NCBI GenBank assembly: GCA_001942185.1
Contig: MKJV01000011.1
Coordinates: 108,577-172,576 of the forward strand
DNA: 64,000 nt
Reading direction: 5' to 3'
DNA from: Pseudonocardia sp. CNS-004
Lineage (GTDB): Bacteria > Actinomycetota > Actinomycetes > Mycobacteriales > Pseudonocardiaceae
Shown: positions 35,945 through 45,593 of the stretch, piece by piece
How the letters are laid out: the number at the start of each line of letters is the position of its first letter
Numbering within the stretch: position 1 is the stretch's first letter
The notes under the pieces: model-generated
The model's input: only the letters and a program-made list of their open reading frames with translations
Told to the model about the DNA's origin: nothing
Databases searched by the model: none
Position numbers and translations under genes: made by a program

Positions 35945-36927
35945 GACGTCAGCGCCTCCTCGAGGAGCGTCCGGTTGCTGTTCAGGTAGTCGACGAACTC
36001 CGGGCCGGCAGCCGTGATCGGCTGCAGGTAGCCCTCGTCGACGTAGCTGCGGTACTCCGGCGTCTCGATCACCTTCTGCATCGTGGCGATCCAGAAGGCC
36101 TGTTGCTCCTCGCTGATCCCGCCGGGGGCGAGCACGCCGCGGAACTGCGCGAACGACACCGGGATGCCCTGCTCGGTCGCCGTCGGGATGTTCTGGAGGG
36201 CGGCCTGCTCGTAGCGCTTCTCGGAGAACGCGCACACCGCGCGCAGGTCGCCCGACTCGAGCTGGCCGACCACCTCGCCCGGGTTCAGCGAGGCGATGTC
36301 GATCTGGCCACCGAGCAGCGCGGCGATGAGCTCGCTGCCGGACTCGAACGCCACCCGGTCGAACTGCACGCCGGTGTGGTTCTCCGTGAGGGAGAAGACG
36401 ATGTTGTCCAGCCCGGTCTGGCCGCTGATCCCGGCCACCACGCGCTGGCCGCGCGCGGCCTCGACGACGTCGGAGCAGGTCTGGTAGGGCGCGGCGGCCG
36501 GCACCACGAGGAGGGTGAAGTCCTCCGCGATCTTCATGATCGGGGTGAAGTCCTCGAAGGTGAACTCGACGTTGCCGCTCGCAGGCAGGGCGAGCAGCGC
36601 GGTCTCGGTGGCGAGCAGCGTCTCGGCGTCCCCGTTGCGGGCGAGGAAGTACGAGTAGCCGACGGCGCCGGACCCGCCCTCGCGGTTCTCCACGGTCACG
36701 CTCACGTCCGGCGCCGCGGCCTCGATGGCCGAGGCGAGCGCGCGGCCCGCCCGGTCGCTGCCGCCGCCCGCCGCGAACGGCACGACCATCGTGACGTCGC
36801 CGTCGGGCTGCCAGCCGGCCGCGGCGTCGCCGCCACCGCCTCCGCTTCCGCCGCCGCAGCCTGCGAGTGTGAGCGCGCCTGCGCACGCGAGTGCCAGCGC
36901 GACCCTGGTGCCTGCACGGTTGATCAT
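35941..36927 (-). CDS. tctC: TctC/Bug-family solute-binding lipoprotein
   Basis: 328 residues. Signal peptide with lipobox LTLAGC and a Gly-rich spacer. VTMVVPFAAGGGSDRAGRAL and the GGSGAVGYSYFLA stretch are typical of Bug proteins, which bind carboxylates through backbone loops. VFSLTENHTGVQFDRVAFESGSE and the C-terminal DEGYLQPITAAGPEF complete the fold. First gene of the tctCBA operon; GTGA overlap with tctB. The ligand is not predictable. Confidence 0.9.
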   Translation of the reverse strand: MINRAGTRVALALACAGALTLAGCGGGSGGGGGDAAAGWQPDGDVTMVVPFAAGGGSDRAGRALASAIEAAAPDVSVTVENREGGSGAVGYSYFLARNGDAETLLATETALLALPASGNVEFTFEDFTPIMKIAEDFTLLVVPAAAPYQTCSDVVEAARGQRVVAGISGQTGLDNIVFSLTENHTGVQFDRVAFESGSELIAALLGGQIDIASLNPGEVVGQLESGDLRAVCAFSEKRYEQAALQNIPTATEQGIPVSFAQFRGVLAPGGISEEQQAFWIATMQKVIETPEYRSYVDEGYLQPITAAGPEFVDYLNSNRTLLEEALTS

Positions 36928-37035
36928 GCCCGGGTCCTCCGGAGTCTTGGCGACGTTGACAAGCCTGAACTACTGTCTACAGAAGTTCGTAGCCGGGAGA
37001 CAAGGGCTGGTTCGTGCGGAGGAGGTGCGGACACG

Positions 37036-37767
37036 GTGTCCACGCCGTCCGGCAGGCGCATCGAGGCGCCGCCGAGCATCACGCACCTCGCCGCGTCCGC
37101 GCTGCGGAAGATGATCTTCTCCGGAGAGCTGCGCCCGGGTGACCGGGTGGTCGAGAGCCAGGTCGCAGGCGCGCTCGGCGTCAGCAAACCGCCGCTGCGA
37201 GAAGCGCTGAGAGTGCTCGAGCAGGAAGGCCTGGTCCTGCGGACACCGCGGCGCGGCGTCGTGGTGACGCCCCTGACCCTGCACGACGTCTACGAGATCG
37301 TCACCCTGCGCCACGACCTCGAACGGCTCGCCGTCGACCTCGGGGTTCCGTGCCGCTCGCCGGAACGCATCGAACGCTGCCGCGAGGCGTACGCGGCGCT
37401 CGAGCGGGCGGCGGAGGCGGGCGACGCGGCCGCTGTCACCGAGCGCGGCTTCGCGTTCCACGTGGCCGTCGTCGGGCTCGCCGGGCACCGCAGGCTGGAG
37501 GAGGCGTACCGCTCGCTGGCGCTGCAGCTGCACCTGTGCATGGCGATGAACCGCCGCGCCCGCAGGACCCACGAGACGCTGGCCGGGGACGCCCTGCGCC
37601 ACCGGCGCATCCTCGAGCTCGTCGAGGCGGGTGATCCCGCGGCCGTCCACCACGAGCTCGCCCACCACGGCGACCACAGCTTCCTCACCGACGCCGACGA
37701 GACCTTCCCCGGCAGCTCGCCCGAGTCGCTGGGATGGCTCGAACGGATACGCAGCCACGCCGGATGA
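37036..37767 (+). CDS. GntR family regulator, FCD subgroup
   Basis: 243 residues from GTG 37036 after GGAGG at some distance. HTH: LAASALRKMIFSGELRPGDRVVESQVAGALGVSKPPLREAL and GLVLRTPRRGVVV; FCD domain: LRHDLERLAVDLGV and ERGFAFHVAVVGLAGHRRLEE with ligand His and Asp residues. Divergent from tctC across 108 bases and 31 bases before the Nramp-like gene, so it probably governs both transport units. Ligand unknown, perhaps the Tct substrate. Confidence 0.88.
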   Translation: MSTPSGRRIEAPPSITHLAASALRKMIFSGELRPGDRVVESQVAGALGVSKPPLREALRVLEQEGLVLRTPRRGVVVTPLTLHDVYEIVTLRHDLERLAVDLGVPCRSPERIERCREAYAALERAAEAGDAAAVTERGFAFHVAVVGLAGHRRLEEAYRSLALQLHLCMAMNRRARRTHETLAGDALRHRRILELVEAGDPAAVHHELAHHGDHSFLTDADETFPGSSPESLGWLERIRSHAG

Positions 37768-37798
37768 CCGACGCCTGACAACCGCAAAGGAGCGGCAC

Positions 37799-39242
37799 GT
37801 GGCGAACCCCGCCGAGACGACGGAACTCCTCACCTATCCCGAGCCGCCGCCGAACCTGCGGCGCAGGCTCACCCTCGTCACCGCCGTGTCCGTGCTCGGG
37901 CCCGGTGCGATCGTCGCCTCGGCGAACATCGGCTCCGGCGAGATGGTGTTCGCCGCGCGCGGCGGCGCTGTTCGGGTACGCGCTGCTGTGGGCGTTCCTC
38001 GTCTCGGCGGCGGCCAAGGCGGCGCTCGCGTACTCGTTCAACCGGTACACCGTGGTCACCGGCGAGCACCCGATGGCGCGCTGGGCCACCCTGTTCCGCG
38101 GCCCGCGCGGCTGGTTCACGCTGCTCATGGGGGTGGTGTCGATCGCGGCCGTCCCGTCGTGGGTGGGCGGCCTCGGGGTCGCGCTCGGCGACCTGATGGC
38201 GACGATCACGGCGATCGGCACCGGTGCGCTCTGGGCCACCGGGTTGATCGTGCTGTCCGGGCTGATGTCCTGGTTCGGCGGCTACCAGCGCCTGGAACGC
38301 GCCCAGACCGTGATCGTCGGGTTCATGCTGCTGGCGATCGCGATCAGCGTCGTCGTCCTGCAGCCGGACTGGCTCGCCGCGCTGGCCGGCCTGCTGCCCA
38401 CCGCCCCGGAGTACAACCCCTGGGTCGCCGACGCCTACCCCGACGTCGCCGAGCGCGCGGTGTGGCTGGAGCTGGCCGTGTACCTGGGCGCGGTCGGTGG
38501 CGGCACCTACGATTACATCGGCTACGCCGGGATGCTGCGAGAGAAGCGGTGGGGGATGCTCGGGCGCGCCGACCAGGCGGGGCTCGCGGAGCGGCTCGCC
38601 GCGTTGCCGCGCGGAGCCCGGTTGCCGATCTCGCAGGACACCGAGCAGGTCGCGCGGGGGCGGGCGTGGAGCCGCGCCCCGCTGGGCGACACGGTGCTGT
38701 CGTTCGCGGCGATCGTGGTGTTCGCGTCCATGTTCATGATCAACGGCGCGTCGCTGCTCGCCGAGCGGCAACAGATCCCCGAGGGCAACGACACCCTCAC
38801 CTACCAGGCCCAGTTCCTCACCGCGGTGCACCCGACGCTCCAGTACCTGTACTACGTCGCGGTCTTCTTCGCGTTCTTCGGCTCGCTGTACGCGTTCTGG
38901 GAGCTCTACACCTACACCGCCTACGAAACGCTCTCGCCGGTGTTCGGCAGGCTGCGCCGCACCGGGCAGCGTGCTCTGCGGCCCTGGATGTACGGCTACA
39001 TCCTGCTCACGAGCCTCGCGCTGGTGTGGACGGTCGGCGAGCTGGTGGTGATCGTGACGCCCGCGTCCGTGCTCGGCGGCCTGCTCACCTCGGGCCTGTT
39101 CTGCCTCGCGATCCTCTGGACCGAGCGGAAGGTCCTGCCGCCCGAGTACCGCCTGACGACGGCGGGACGCTGGTGGGTGCTGCTGTCCGGGATCCTGCTG
39201 ACGGTGCTGGGGGTGGTCTCGACGTGGCAGCTGCTCACGTGA
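37799..39242 (+). CDS. Nramp-family-like transporter (frameshifted near 37965)
   Basis: About 480 residues. VSVLGPGAIVASANIGSGE in TM1 corresponds to the Nramp metal-site helix, though the usual DPG is replaced by a GPG form, so the substrate may not be Mn2+ or Fe2+. About 11 helices; the shift lies in GGCGGC (expected ARGGALFGYALLWAFL). A central loop QEDTEQVARGRAWSRAP-like stretch is hydrophilic. GTG 37799 is preceded by AAAGGAG. Its link to the GntR gene and the divergent Tct system suggests organic-acid or metal-acid co-uptake (inference). Confidence 0.75.
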
Positions 39243-39267
39243 CGGCCCGGCTCCTGGGAGGGCCGCG

Positions 39268-39603
39268 ATGAGGCCGGGCAGCGCCGTGGCCACCGCCTGC
39301 CTCGCGGTGCTGTCGGTGTGGCACGTCGCCGACGGGGGCCCCGTGTGGGCGGCGGTGTTCGCCGGGCTCGCGCTCGTGCAGCTGGGGTTCGCGCTGCGCG
39401 GGCCGGTCGTCGGGCCGCGCCCGGCGACGCCCGCCGATCCGGTGCGCAGGAACTGGGTGCGGATCGCCGTGGCCAACCTGGTGCTGGCAGGCGCGGCGGT
39501 GTTCTGGTTCCCACCGCTCGCACTGGTGCTGGCAGGACTGGGGCTCTACTCGGCCCACCGCGCGCGGACTCCTGGCCTTCCGGTGGCGCGCCGGGATGCG
39601 TGA
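39268..39603 (+). CDS. Small membrane protein, hypothetical
   Basis: 111 residues with three or four predicted membrane helices (ATACLAVLSVWHVADGG, AAVFAGLALVQLGFALRG, RIAVANLVLAGAAVFWF, ALVLAGLGLYS). No recognised domain. It begins 25 bases after the Nramp-like gene and is probably cotranscribed. A strong hairpin follows the stop. Confidence 0.65.
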   Translation: MRPGSAVATACLAVLSVWHVADGGPVWAAVFAGLALVQLGFALRGPVVGPRPATPADPVRRNWVRIAVANLVLAGAAVFWFPPLALVLAGLGLYSAHRARTPGLPVARRDA

Positions 39604-39661
39604 TCACCGGTCCGGCGCGGAAGCGACGCGATCCGTCGGGAAACGCGCCGGACCGGCGATC
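39602..39661. terminator. Bidirectional terminator-like hairpin
   Basis: Arms 39602-39619 and 39644-39661 pair at 17 of 18 positions (core CCGGTCCGGCGCG) around a 24-base loop. It lies between the convergent small membrane protein and YCII genes, the usual place for a shared terminator. No U run, as is common in GC-rich actinomycetes. Confidence 0.6.
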
Positions 39662-39676
39662 ACCGCGGGGACGACC

Positions 39677-39964
39677 TCAGCCGAGATCGCCGATGACGAT
39701 CCCCCAGGACTTGATCGAACGGTCCGCGACCACGCCGACCTCCTGGAACGGATCGCCGTCGAGCAGCTCGCCGATCTCGGAAGCGCTCTCCCCTTCGAAG
39801 ATCAGCATTCCGCCGGGGGGCTGTTCCGGGCCCCACGGTCCGCACACCTTCAGCGTCCCGGCCGCGTGCAGCTCCTTCAGGAACGCCCGGTGTGCGGGAC
39901 GGTGCTCGTCCCGCGTGTCGTCCGTCCCCTCGGCGTAGGTGTAGAACACCGCGAACAGGCTCAA
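39677..39964 (-). CDS. YCII-domain protein
   Basis: 95 residues: FAVFYTYAEGTDDTRDEHRPAHRAFLKEL, GPWGPEQPPGGMLIFEG and DPFQEVGVVADRSIKSWGIV, typical of the YciI alpha-beta fold with a conserved His-Asp pair. Last gene of the uronate operon, 54 bases after kduD. YciI-like proteins are often small hydrolases or dehydratases; its role in uronate breakdown is not known. Confidence 0.82.
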   Translation of the reverse strand: MSLFAVFYTYAEGTDDTRDEHRPAHRAFLKELHAAGTLKVCGPWGPEQPPGGMLIFEGESASEIGELLDGDPFQEVGVVADRSIKSWGIVIGDLG

Positions 39965-40018
39965 CTCGTTCCCTCATCTCTGTTGTCGAAAATCTGCGTT
40001 GCCGCCCGCAGTCGCGGG

Positions 40019-40807
40019 TCAGCGTGCGAGCCAGCCGCCGTCGACCGGGAGCACCGCGCCGTGGACGTAGTCGGCGGCGCGGGAGCACAGGAACAGCACG
40101 GCACCGGCGATGTCGGCGGCCTCGGCCCAGCGCCCGGCCGGGATGCGGTCGAGGATCGCCCGGCTGCGCACCGGGTCCTCGCGCAGGTCGTGGGTGTTGG
40201 CGGTGGCGACGTAGCCGGGGGCCACCGCGTTGACGTTGACGCCCTTGTCGGCCCACTCGTTGGCGAGCGCCTTGGTCAGCCCGGCCACCGCCGACTTCGA
40301 CGAGGCGTAGCCGGGTACCAGCACCCCGCCCTGGAAGCTGAGCATCGACGCGGTGTTCACGATCTTGCCGCTGCCGCGGCGGACCATGGCCCGGCCCACC
40401 TCACGGGACAGCACGAACGTGGCGCGCAGGTTCACGTCGACGACGTGGTCGAAGTCGAGGTCGGCGTGCTCGGTGGCCGGGGCGCGCCGGATCGTTCCGG
40501 CGTTGTTGACCAGGATGTCGACCTCGCGTGCCGCCAGATCGGCGGCGAGCGCGGCGACCTGGTCGTGGTCGGCGAGGTCCGCCGCCGCGGCGATGAACTT
40601 CCGGCCACGCCCCTCGACGGCCGCCCGGACCTCCCGGTCGCCGTCGGGTCGTCCGGAGCCGACCCCGATCACGTCGGCGCCCGCCGCGGCGAGGCAGTCC
40701 GCGATCGCGAGGCCGATTCCCCGGCTCGCCCCCGTCACCGCGGCCAGTCTGCCGTCGAGACCGAACAGGCTCTCCGCGAAGGCGGCGGGCGTGGTCGCAG
40801 TGGTCAT
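40019..40807 (-). CDS. kduD: SDR dehydrogenase, KduD-like (2-deoxy-D-gluconate 3-dehydrogenase)
   Basis: 262 residues. AVTGASRGIGLAIADCL, ILVNNAGTIRR, VNTASMLSFQGG and YASSKSAV (Tyr-x3-Lys) with GWLAR end; the FQGG and NNAGTIRRAP segments are characteristic of KduD. It reduces or oxidises 2,5-diketo-3-deoxygluconate to 2-keto-3-deoxygluconate in pectin and glycosaminoglycan uronate breakdown. The neighbour kduI supplies its substrate, supporting the assignment. Confidence 0.85.
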   Translation of the reverse strand: MTTATTPAAFAESLFGLDGRLAAVTGASRGIGLAIADCLAAAGADVIGVGSGRPDGDREVRAAVEGRGRKFIAAAADLADHDQVAALAADLAAREVDILVNNAGTIRRAPATEHADLDFDHVVDVNLRATFVLSREVGRAMVRRGSGKIVNTASMLSFQGGVLVPGYASSKSAVAGLTKALANEWADKGVNVNAVAPGYVATANTHDLREDPVRSRAILDRIPAGRWAEAADIAGAVLFLCSRAADYVHGAVLPVDGGWLAR

Positions 40808-40826
40808 GGCGCCGGAGTTCTCCTAC

Positions 40827-41609
40827 TCATTCAAGGGCTTGCGGGGTGTGGCCCAGCGCGGCCGAGATCTTGTCGGCCGCCTCGATGGCGTACGGCGCCA
40901 TGGCCGCCACCTCTTCGACGGTGTGTTCGAGCTTGAGCGTCGAGATGCTCAGCCCGTACTTGATGGTTCCGGTGTGGTCCCGCACCGGCGCCGCGACGCA
41001 GCGGACGCCCGGGGCGTTCTCCTCGTCGTCCTCGGCGAACCCGCGGGCCCGCACGGTCGCGACGACCCGGCGCAGCGTCGCGAGATCGGTGATGGTGTGT
41101 TCGGTGCGGGGCGCGAGCGAGGTGCGGGCCGCGTACCGCGCCAGGCCTTCCTCGGTGTAGCCGGACAGCACCACCTTCCCGATGCCCGAGGAGTGCATCG
41201 GGATGGCCAGGCCCACCCGGGACGGCATCTGGTAGGGCTTGTCCGAGTCGGCGCGGATCAGGTAGATGATCTCGTCGCCGTTCGCGACGCCCACGTGCAC
41301 CGTGCATTGCACCTGTGCCACCAGCTCGTCGACGATCGGCTGGGCGATCGCCGAGATGTCGATCTGCTGGAGCGCGCGTCCGGCGAGCGAGAGGATCGTG
41401 GGCCCCGGCAGGTACTGGCCGGTCGGGCCGACGGCCACGTACCCCCGGTCCACCAGGGTGGACAGGATCCGGTGCACGGTGGCCTTCGCGAGCCCCGTGG
41501 CCTCCACCACGTCGGTGAACCGGGGGTGGTTCAGCACCGCCGACAGCACGAGGAGCGTCTTCTCGCTGGCGTTGGAGCGTTCACCGGGCGCGGGGGTCTC
41601 GGGGGGCAT
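40827..41609 (-). CDS. IclR family regulator (KdgR-like)
   Basis: 260 residues. HTH LLVLSAVLNHPRFTDVVEATGLAKATVHRILSTL and effector domain with IPMHSSGIGKVVLSGYTEEGL. It sits inside the uronate operon between kduI and kduD, so it is autoregulated with it. GTTCCG-N5-CGGAAC sites upstream of dctP (45386-45410) are good operator candidates. By analogy with KdgR the effector is likely 2-keto-3-deoxygluconate (inference). Confidence 0.9.
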   Translation of the reverse strand: MPPETPAPGERSNASEKTLLVLSAVLNHPRFTDVVEATGLAKATVHRILSTLVDRGYVAVGPTGQYLPGPTILSLAGRALQQIDISAIAQPIVDELVAQVQCTVHVGVANGDEIIYLIRADSDKPYQMPSRVGLAIPMHSSGIGKVVLSGYTEEGLARYAARTSLAPRTEHTITDLATLRRVVATVRARGFAEDDEENAPGVRCVAAPVRDHTGTIKYGLSISTLKLEHTVEEVAAMAPYAIEAADKISAALGHTPQALE

Positions 41610-41640
41610 CTCTCACCTGTCCGGGGTCAGCGCATCCCCG

Positions 41641-42470
41641 TCACCGCATCTCGGTGATGGGGACACCGTCCATGTCGTCGAAGCACTGATTCTCTCCTGC
41701 CATCGCCCAGACGAAGCTGTAGCTGGCCGAGCCGAACCCGCAGTGCACCGACCAGCTGGGTGAGATCACCGCCTGCCCGTCCGCCACCAGGAGGTGGCGG
41801 GTCTGGGACGCTCGCCCATGAGGTGGACGATCCGGGCGTCGGCCGGCAGGTCGAAGTACAGGTAGGCCTCCATCCGCCGGTCGTGGGTGTGCGCCGGCAT
41901 CGTGTTCCACATGCTGCCCTCGTGCAGCGTCGTCACGCCCATGACGACCTGGCAGCTGCGCACGCCGTTCTCGTGGATGTACTGGTTGAGCGTGCGCCGG
42001 TTGGAGGTGACGCCGTCGCCGAGCTCGCGCACGGTGCCGCCCCCCGCCTCGACCGGCGTGGTCGGGTACGCGGTGTGCGCGGGCGCGGAGAACAGGTAGA
42101 ACCGCGCCGGGTCGCCGCCGTCGGCGGAGGCGAACGCGACGTCCTGCGCGCCCCGCCCGACGTACAGGCAGGCCCCCTTTCCCACCTTGTGGTCGGTGCC
42201 GTCCACGGTGATCGTGCCGGCGCCACCGACGTTGACGATCCCGGCCTCGCGGTGCTCGAAGAAGTGGTCGCTGCGGATCTCCGGGAACCCGGGGAGCACG
42301 ACGGTGCCGGTCACGGGCTGGATCCCGGCGAGCACGACCCGGTCGTGGTGGGTGTACACGGCGCGCACCTCGTCGGCGACGAACAGGTCCTCGACGAGGT
42401 AGCGGCGGCGAAGCTCCGCGGTGTCCATCCCCGGGATCTGCTCCGGCGAGGTGGCGTAGCGCTGCTCCAT
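41641..42470 (-). CDS. kduI: 5-dehydro-4-deoxy-D-glucuronate isomerase, KduI (frameshifted near 41805)
   Basis: About 276 residues, the normal size. Cupin fold with SDHFFEHREAGIVNVGG-type strands and the zinc ligands in MPAHTHDRRMEAYLYFDL (His-x-His-x4-Glu); the fourth ligand is the His of WSVHCG after the shift, in agreement with KduI of enteric bacteria. Converts 4-deoxy-L-threo-5-hexosulose uronate to 2,5-diketo-3-deoxygluconate. Located between dctM and the IclR gene in one minus-strand operon. Confidence 0.9.
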
Positions 42471-42484
42471 GGAAGTCCTTTCTC

Positions 42485-43788
42485 CTAGAGGAGGCCCAGC
42501 AGGCCGGGCAGCCAGAGCGACAGCCCCGGCGTGAAGATCACGACGATGAACACGACGACGAGCGCGACGAAGAAGGGGATGAGCCTGCGGACGACGGGTT
42601 CGATCCCCAGTCGGCGACCTTCGCGCCGACGAACAGGATCGTGCCGACCGGCGGTGTGATGGTGCCGATGCAGACCCCGAGCACGATCATCATCCCGAAG
42701 TGGACCGGGTGGATCCCGAAGCTCTCGACGATCGGCAGGAAGATCGGCGTGAAGATCAGCACGGCGGGGGTGGCGTCCATGAAGCAGCCCACGACCAGCA
42801 GGACGAGCCCGATGAGCAGCAGGATCAGCACCGGGTTGGTGGTGAGGCCGAACAACCCCTCCGAGACCGTCTGCGGCACCCGGGCGAAGGACAGGACGAA
42901 GCCCATGACCGTGGAGACGCCGATCAGGAACATGACGACGGCCGTGGTCTTCGCGGCGTCGATGAGGATGCCCGGCAGCTGCCCCACGGAGATCGTGCGG
43001 TAGACGAACGACAGCAGCAGTGCGTACAGCACGGCGATGCAGGACGCCTCGGTGGCGGTGAAGAAGCCCGCGAGGATCCCGCCGATCACCACGACGATCA
43101 GCAGCAGCGCCGGCACCGCGTCCAGCAGCACCTTGAGCGACCGCGCGAGGCCGATCCGCTCGGTCACGCTCAGCTCGGGCCTGCGGCGGGCGTACAGGTG
43201 CACGGTGATCATGCAGACCATCGCCCACGCGATGCCGGGCAGGTAGCCGCCGACGAACAGCGCGGCGACCGACGTGCCCGACACGAGCGAGTAGACGATC
43301 ATCAGGTTGCTCGGCGGGATGAGCATCCCCGACGGCGCCGACGCGACGTTGGCCGCCGCGGCGAAGCTGCGGTCGTAGCGCTCCTTCTCCTGCAGCGGTG
43401 CCATCACCGCGCCGACCGCTGCGGCCGCCGCCACCCCGGAGCCGCTGACGGCCCCGAAGAGGGCGTTGGCGGCGACGTTCGTCTGGGCGAGCGATCCCGG
43501 TGCCCGGCCGACCAGCACCTTCGAGGCGTCGATCAGCCGCAGCGCGATGCCGCCGTTGTTCATGATCACGCCGGCCAGCACGAAGAACGGGATGGCCAGC
43601 AGGGGGAAGGAGTTGATCCCGCGGAAGATCTGCTGCGCCGCGGTGAGCACGCCGTCCTCGGTGCCGAGGAAGACGAACATCGCCGCCAGCGACGACAGGC
43701 CCACGGCCACGCTGATCGGGGCACCGATGACGAGCAGCAGCGCGATCCCGACCAGCAGCAGGAGGGCGGCGAGCGAGGCGGGGTCCAT
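42485..43788 (-). CDS. dctM: TRAP transporter large permease, DctM (frameshifted near 42600)
   Basis: About 434 residues with 11-12 membrane helices. LTAAQQIFRGINSFPLLAIPFFVLAG, NVAANALFGAVSGSGVAAAAAVG and VASAPSGMLIPPSNLMIVYS are DctM hallmarks. The shift is a lost G in GGGG (DWGIEPVVRRLIPFFVAL expected). It ends 14 bases before kduI. Part of a sodium-driven uptake system probably importing unsaturated uronate sugars. Confidence 0.9.
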
Positions 43789-43802
43789 GCCGGGCGTCCT
43801 CC

Positions 43803-44304
43803 TTAGACGAGTTCGTCCTCGGTCTCCTCGACCGGGCGCTCGGCGCCGGTGAGGATCTGCACGAGGTGGTAGAGGGTGTAGAAGGCGATGAGGGAGCCGC
43901 TGATCGGCAGGGCCAGGTAGAGCGGTCCCACGGTGATCGGCAGGCCGGTCAGGTTCTGGTTCCAGGCCAGTTGCGACACCAGGAACCCGCCCCACAGCAG
44001 CGCGAGCCCGGTGAAGACCAGGATCGACAGCTGCACAGCGACGGCCAGCACCACCTGTGCGGTCCGCGACAGCTGCGCACCACCAAGCCATGGCGACGTG
44101 ACCGCGCTCGCCGAACACCAGCGCGGCGGCGAACAGGCCCAGCCAGATGAACAGGTACTTGGCCAGCTCCTCCGACCAGCCGCTCGGGCTGCCGAGCACC
44201 TGCCGGGCGAACACCTGCCACGACACGTCGAGCACGAGCGCGGCGAACAGCACCACGCACACCGCGGTCAGCACGCGGTCGAGGACCGACTTGGCCGCCG
44301 TCAT
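43803..44304 (-). CDS. dctQ: TRAP transporter small permease, DctQ (frameshifted near 44085)
   Basis: About 166 residues, four membrane helices. SWQVFARQVLGSPSGWSEELAKYLFIWLGLF is the typical DctQ N-half. After the shift (GHVAMAWLV expected) ALPISGSLIAFYTLYHLVQIL completes it, with an acidic tail EETEDELV. One base separates its ATG from the DctP stop. It forms the membrane complex with DctM. Confidence 0.88.
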
Positions 44305-44305
44305 C

Positions 44306-45358
44306 TCAGCCCGCCGTGGCGGCGGCGCGCGCCTGCTCGTGGATCCGCCGGGCGACGTCGCTGGTGAGCTTCTGCTCGACCAGCGGGCGGATCGCCGCCG
44401 CGAACGCCGCGGTGTCCACCTCGTTGAACTGCGCACCCGCGTCCTTGGCGGACTGGGTGACCGTCGCGATCTCGGTCTTCCAGAGCTGCCCCTCCTCCTC
44501 GACGGCGGCGCGGACCTCCTCGGTGAAGATCGCGCGGTCCTCCTCGGACATGCCGGCGAGGAGCGCCGGGTTGGTGATCAGGTAGTCGGGGAGCATGAGG
44601 TGGCGGGTGTAGCTGTAGAACGGCGCGACCTCGGAGTGCTTGGAGTTGAAGTAGGTCAGCTCGTTGTTCTCCGCGGCGTCGATCACCCCGGACTGCAGAG
44701 CCGTGTAGACCTCGCCCATCCCCATCGGCGTGCCGCTGCCGCCCATCAGCCCGATCATCGCGATGTTCGTGTCCGACTCGATGACGCGGACCTTCATCCC
44801 GGCGAGGTCGGCCGGTGTCGTGATCGGGCCGCGCGGGTTGTACATCGAGCGGACGCCACCGTGGAAGCTCGCGAGCACGCGGATGTTCTGGTCGTCGAGC
44901 GAGGAGTAGAGCTCGGAGACGATCGCCGGGTCGTTGGTGACCTCGCGCTGGTGGTCCTGCGAGTCGAACGTGAACGGCAGGTTGAAGGCCACGAAGTCGG
45001 GGTTGAAGTTCTCCAGCAGCGGGCTGGCGACCATCGACATGTCCAGCGTGCCGGACTGGACGAGCTCGATCGTCTCGCGCTGGGCGCCGAGCGTCTCGTT
45101 CGGGTAGACCTCGATGCCGTAGCGGCCGCCGGTGCGCTCGGCGAGCCGTTCGCCCATGGCCTCCATGGCGATGAACTGCGGGTGGTTCTCCGGCTGGTTG
45201 AACGCCACCCGGAACACCGTGTCGGCGGACGTGGCGGCCGAGTCCTGCGCCGCGCCACCTCCGACGGCGCCGGGGACCCCGGTGCCTGCGCTGCACGCGC
45301 TCACCAGGAGCGCTGCCGCGGCAACGCCCGCTAGCGCGGCTGCCTTCCTTCGACCCAT
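44306..45358 (-). CDS. dctP: TRAP transporter solute-binding lipoprotein, DctP
   Basis: 350 residues from ATG 45358, which places a 20-residue signal peptide with lipobox LLVSAC at the start (an upstream ATG at 45379 gives an unlikely long n-region). VYPNETLGAQRETIELVQSGTLDMSM and GMKVRVIESDTNIAMIGLMGGSGTPM are DctP motifs; the Arg of VRV binds the substrate carboxylate. First gene of the uronate operon, with operator-like palindromes upstream. Confidence 0.92.
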   Translation of the reverse strand: MGRRKAAALAGVAAAALLVSACSAGTGVPGAVGGGAAQDSAATSADTVFRVAFNQPENHPQFIAMEAMGERLAERTGGRYGIEVYPNETLGAQRETIELVQSGTLDMSMVASPLLENFNPDFVAFNLPFTFDSQDHQREVTNDPAIVSELYSSLDDQNIRVLASFHGGVRSMYNPRGPITTPADLAGMKVRVIESDTNIAMIGLMGGSGTPMGMGEVYTALQSGVIDAAENNELTYFNSKHSEVAPFYSYTRHLMLPDYLITNPALLAGMSEEDRAIFTEEVRAAVEEEGQLWKTEIATVTQSAKDAGAQFNEVDTAAFAAAIRPLVEQKLTSDVARRIHEQARAAATAG

Positions 45359-45385
45359 GGCGGACTCCCTTGTCGGCAAGAATAT

Positions 45386-45410
45386 GGAACTCAGTTCCGT
45401 CTAACGGAAC
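45386..45410. promoter_or_regulatory. IclR-type operator cluster upstream of dctP
   Basis: Overlapping palindromes GGAAC-TCA-GTTCC (45386-45398) and GTTCCG-TCTAA-CGGAAC (45394-45410), 28 bases before the DctP ATG. Such GTTCCGT-ACGGAAC sites are usual for actinobacterial IclR regulators; the IclR gene inside this operon is the likely binder. Confidence 0.65.
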
Positions 45411-45455
45411 ACAGCACAAGCTACTGGTGGTGCGGCGCCGTGCGCAAGAGTTCGG

Positions 45456-45469
45456 GGCAAGCGCTTGCC
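45456..45469. promoter_or_regulatory. LacI-type palindrome GGCAAGCGCTTGCC
   Basis: Perfect 14-base palindrome with central CG, the form of LacI/GalR operators, in the region between the divergent dctP and MacB-like genes. It may add carbohydrate control of the uronate operon or belong to the ABC genes; no LacI gene is present here. Confidence 0.4.
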
Positions 45470-45593
45470 GGGACCCGCCCGACGTGGTCCGGGTCACTCA
45501 TGGCAGATTATGAGTACGGCGTACCCCCATCCCCGGTCGCTCGTTGGGACGATCGGGGTGGTCGAGGGGACGGCTGCCTTGCGGGGGGGGATC

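Noticed and set aside
33815..35989. 724-residue plus-strand open frame opposite tctA/tctB
   Set aside because: Gln/Arg/Asp-rich antisense translation without any family pattern; TctA and TctB on the other strand are unmistakable.
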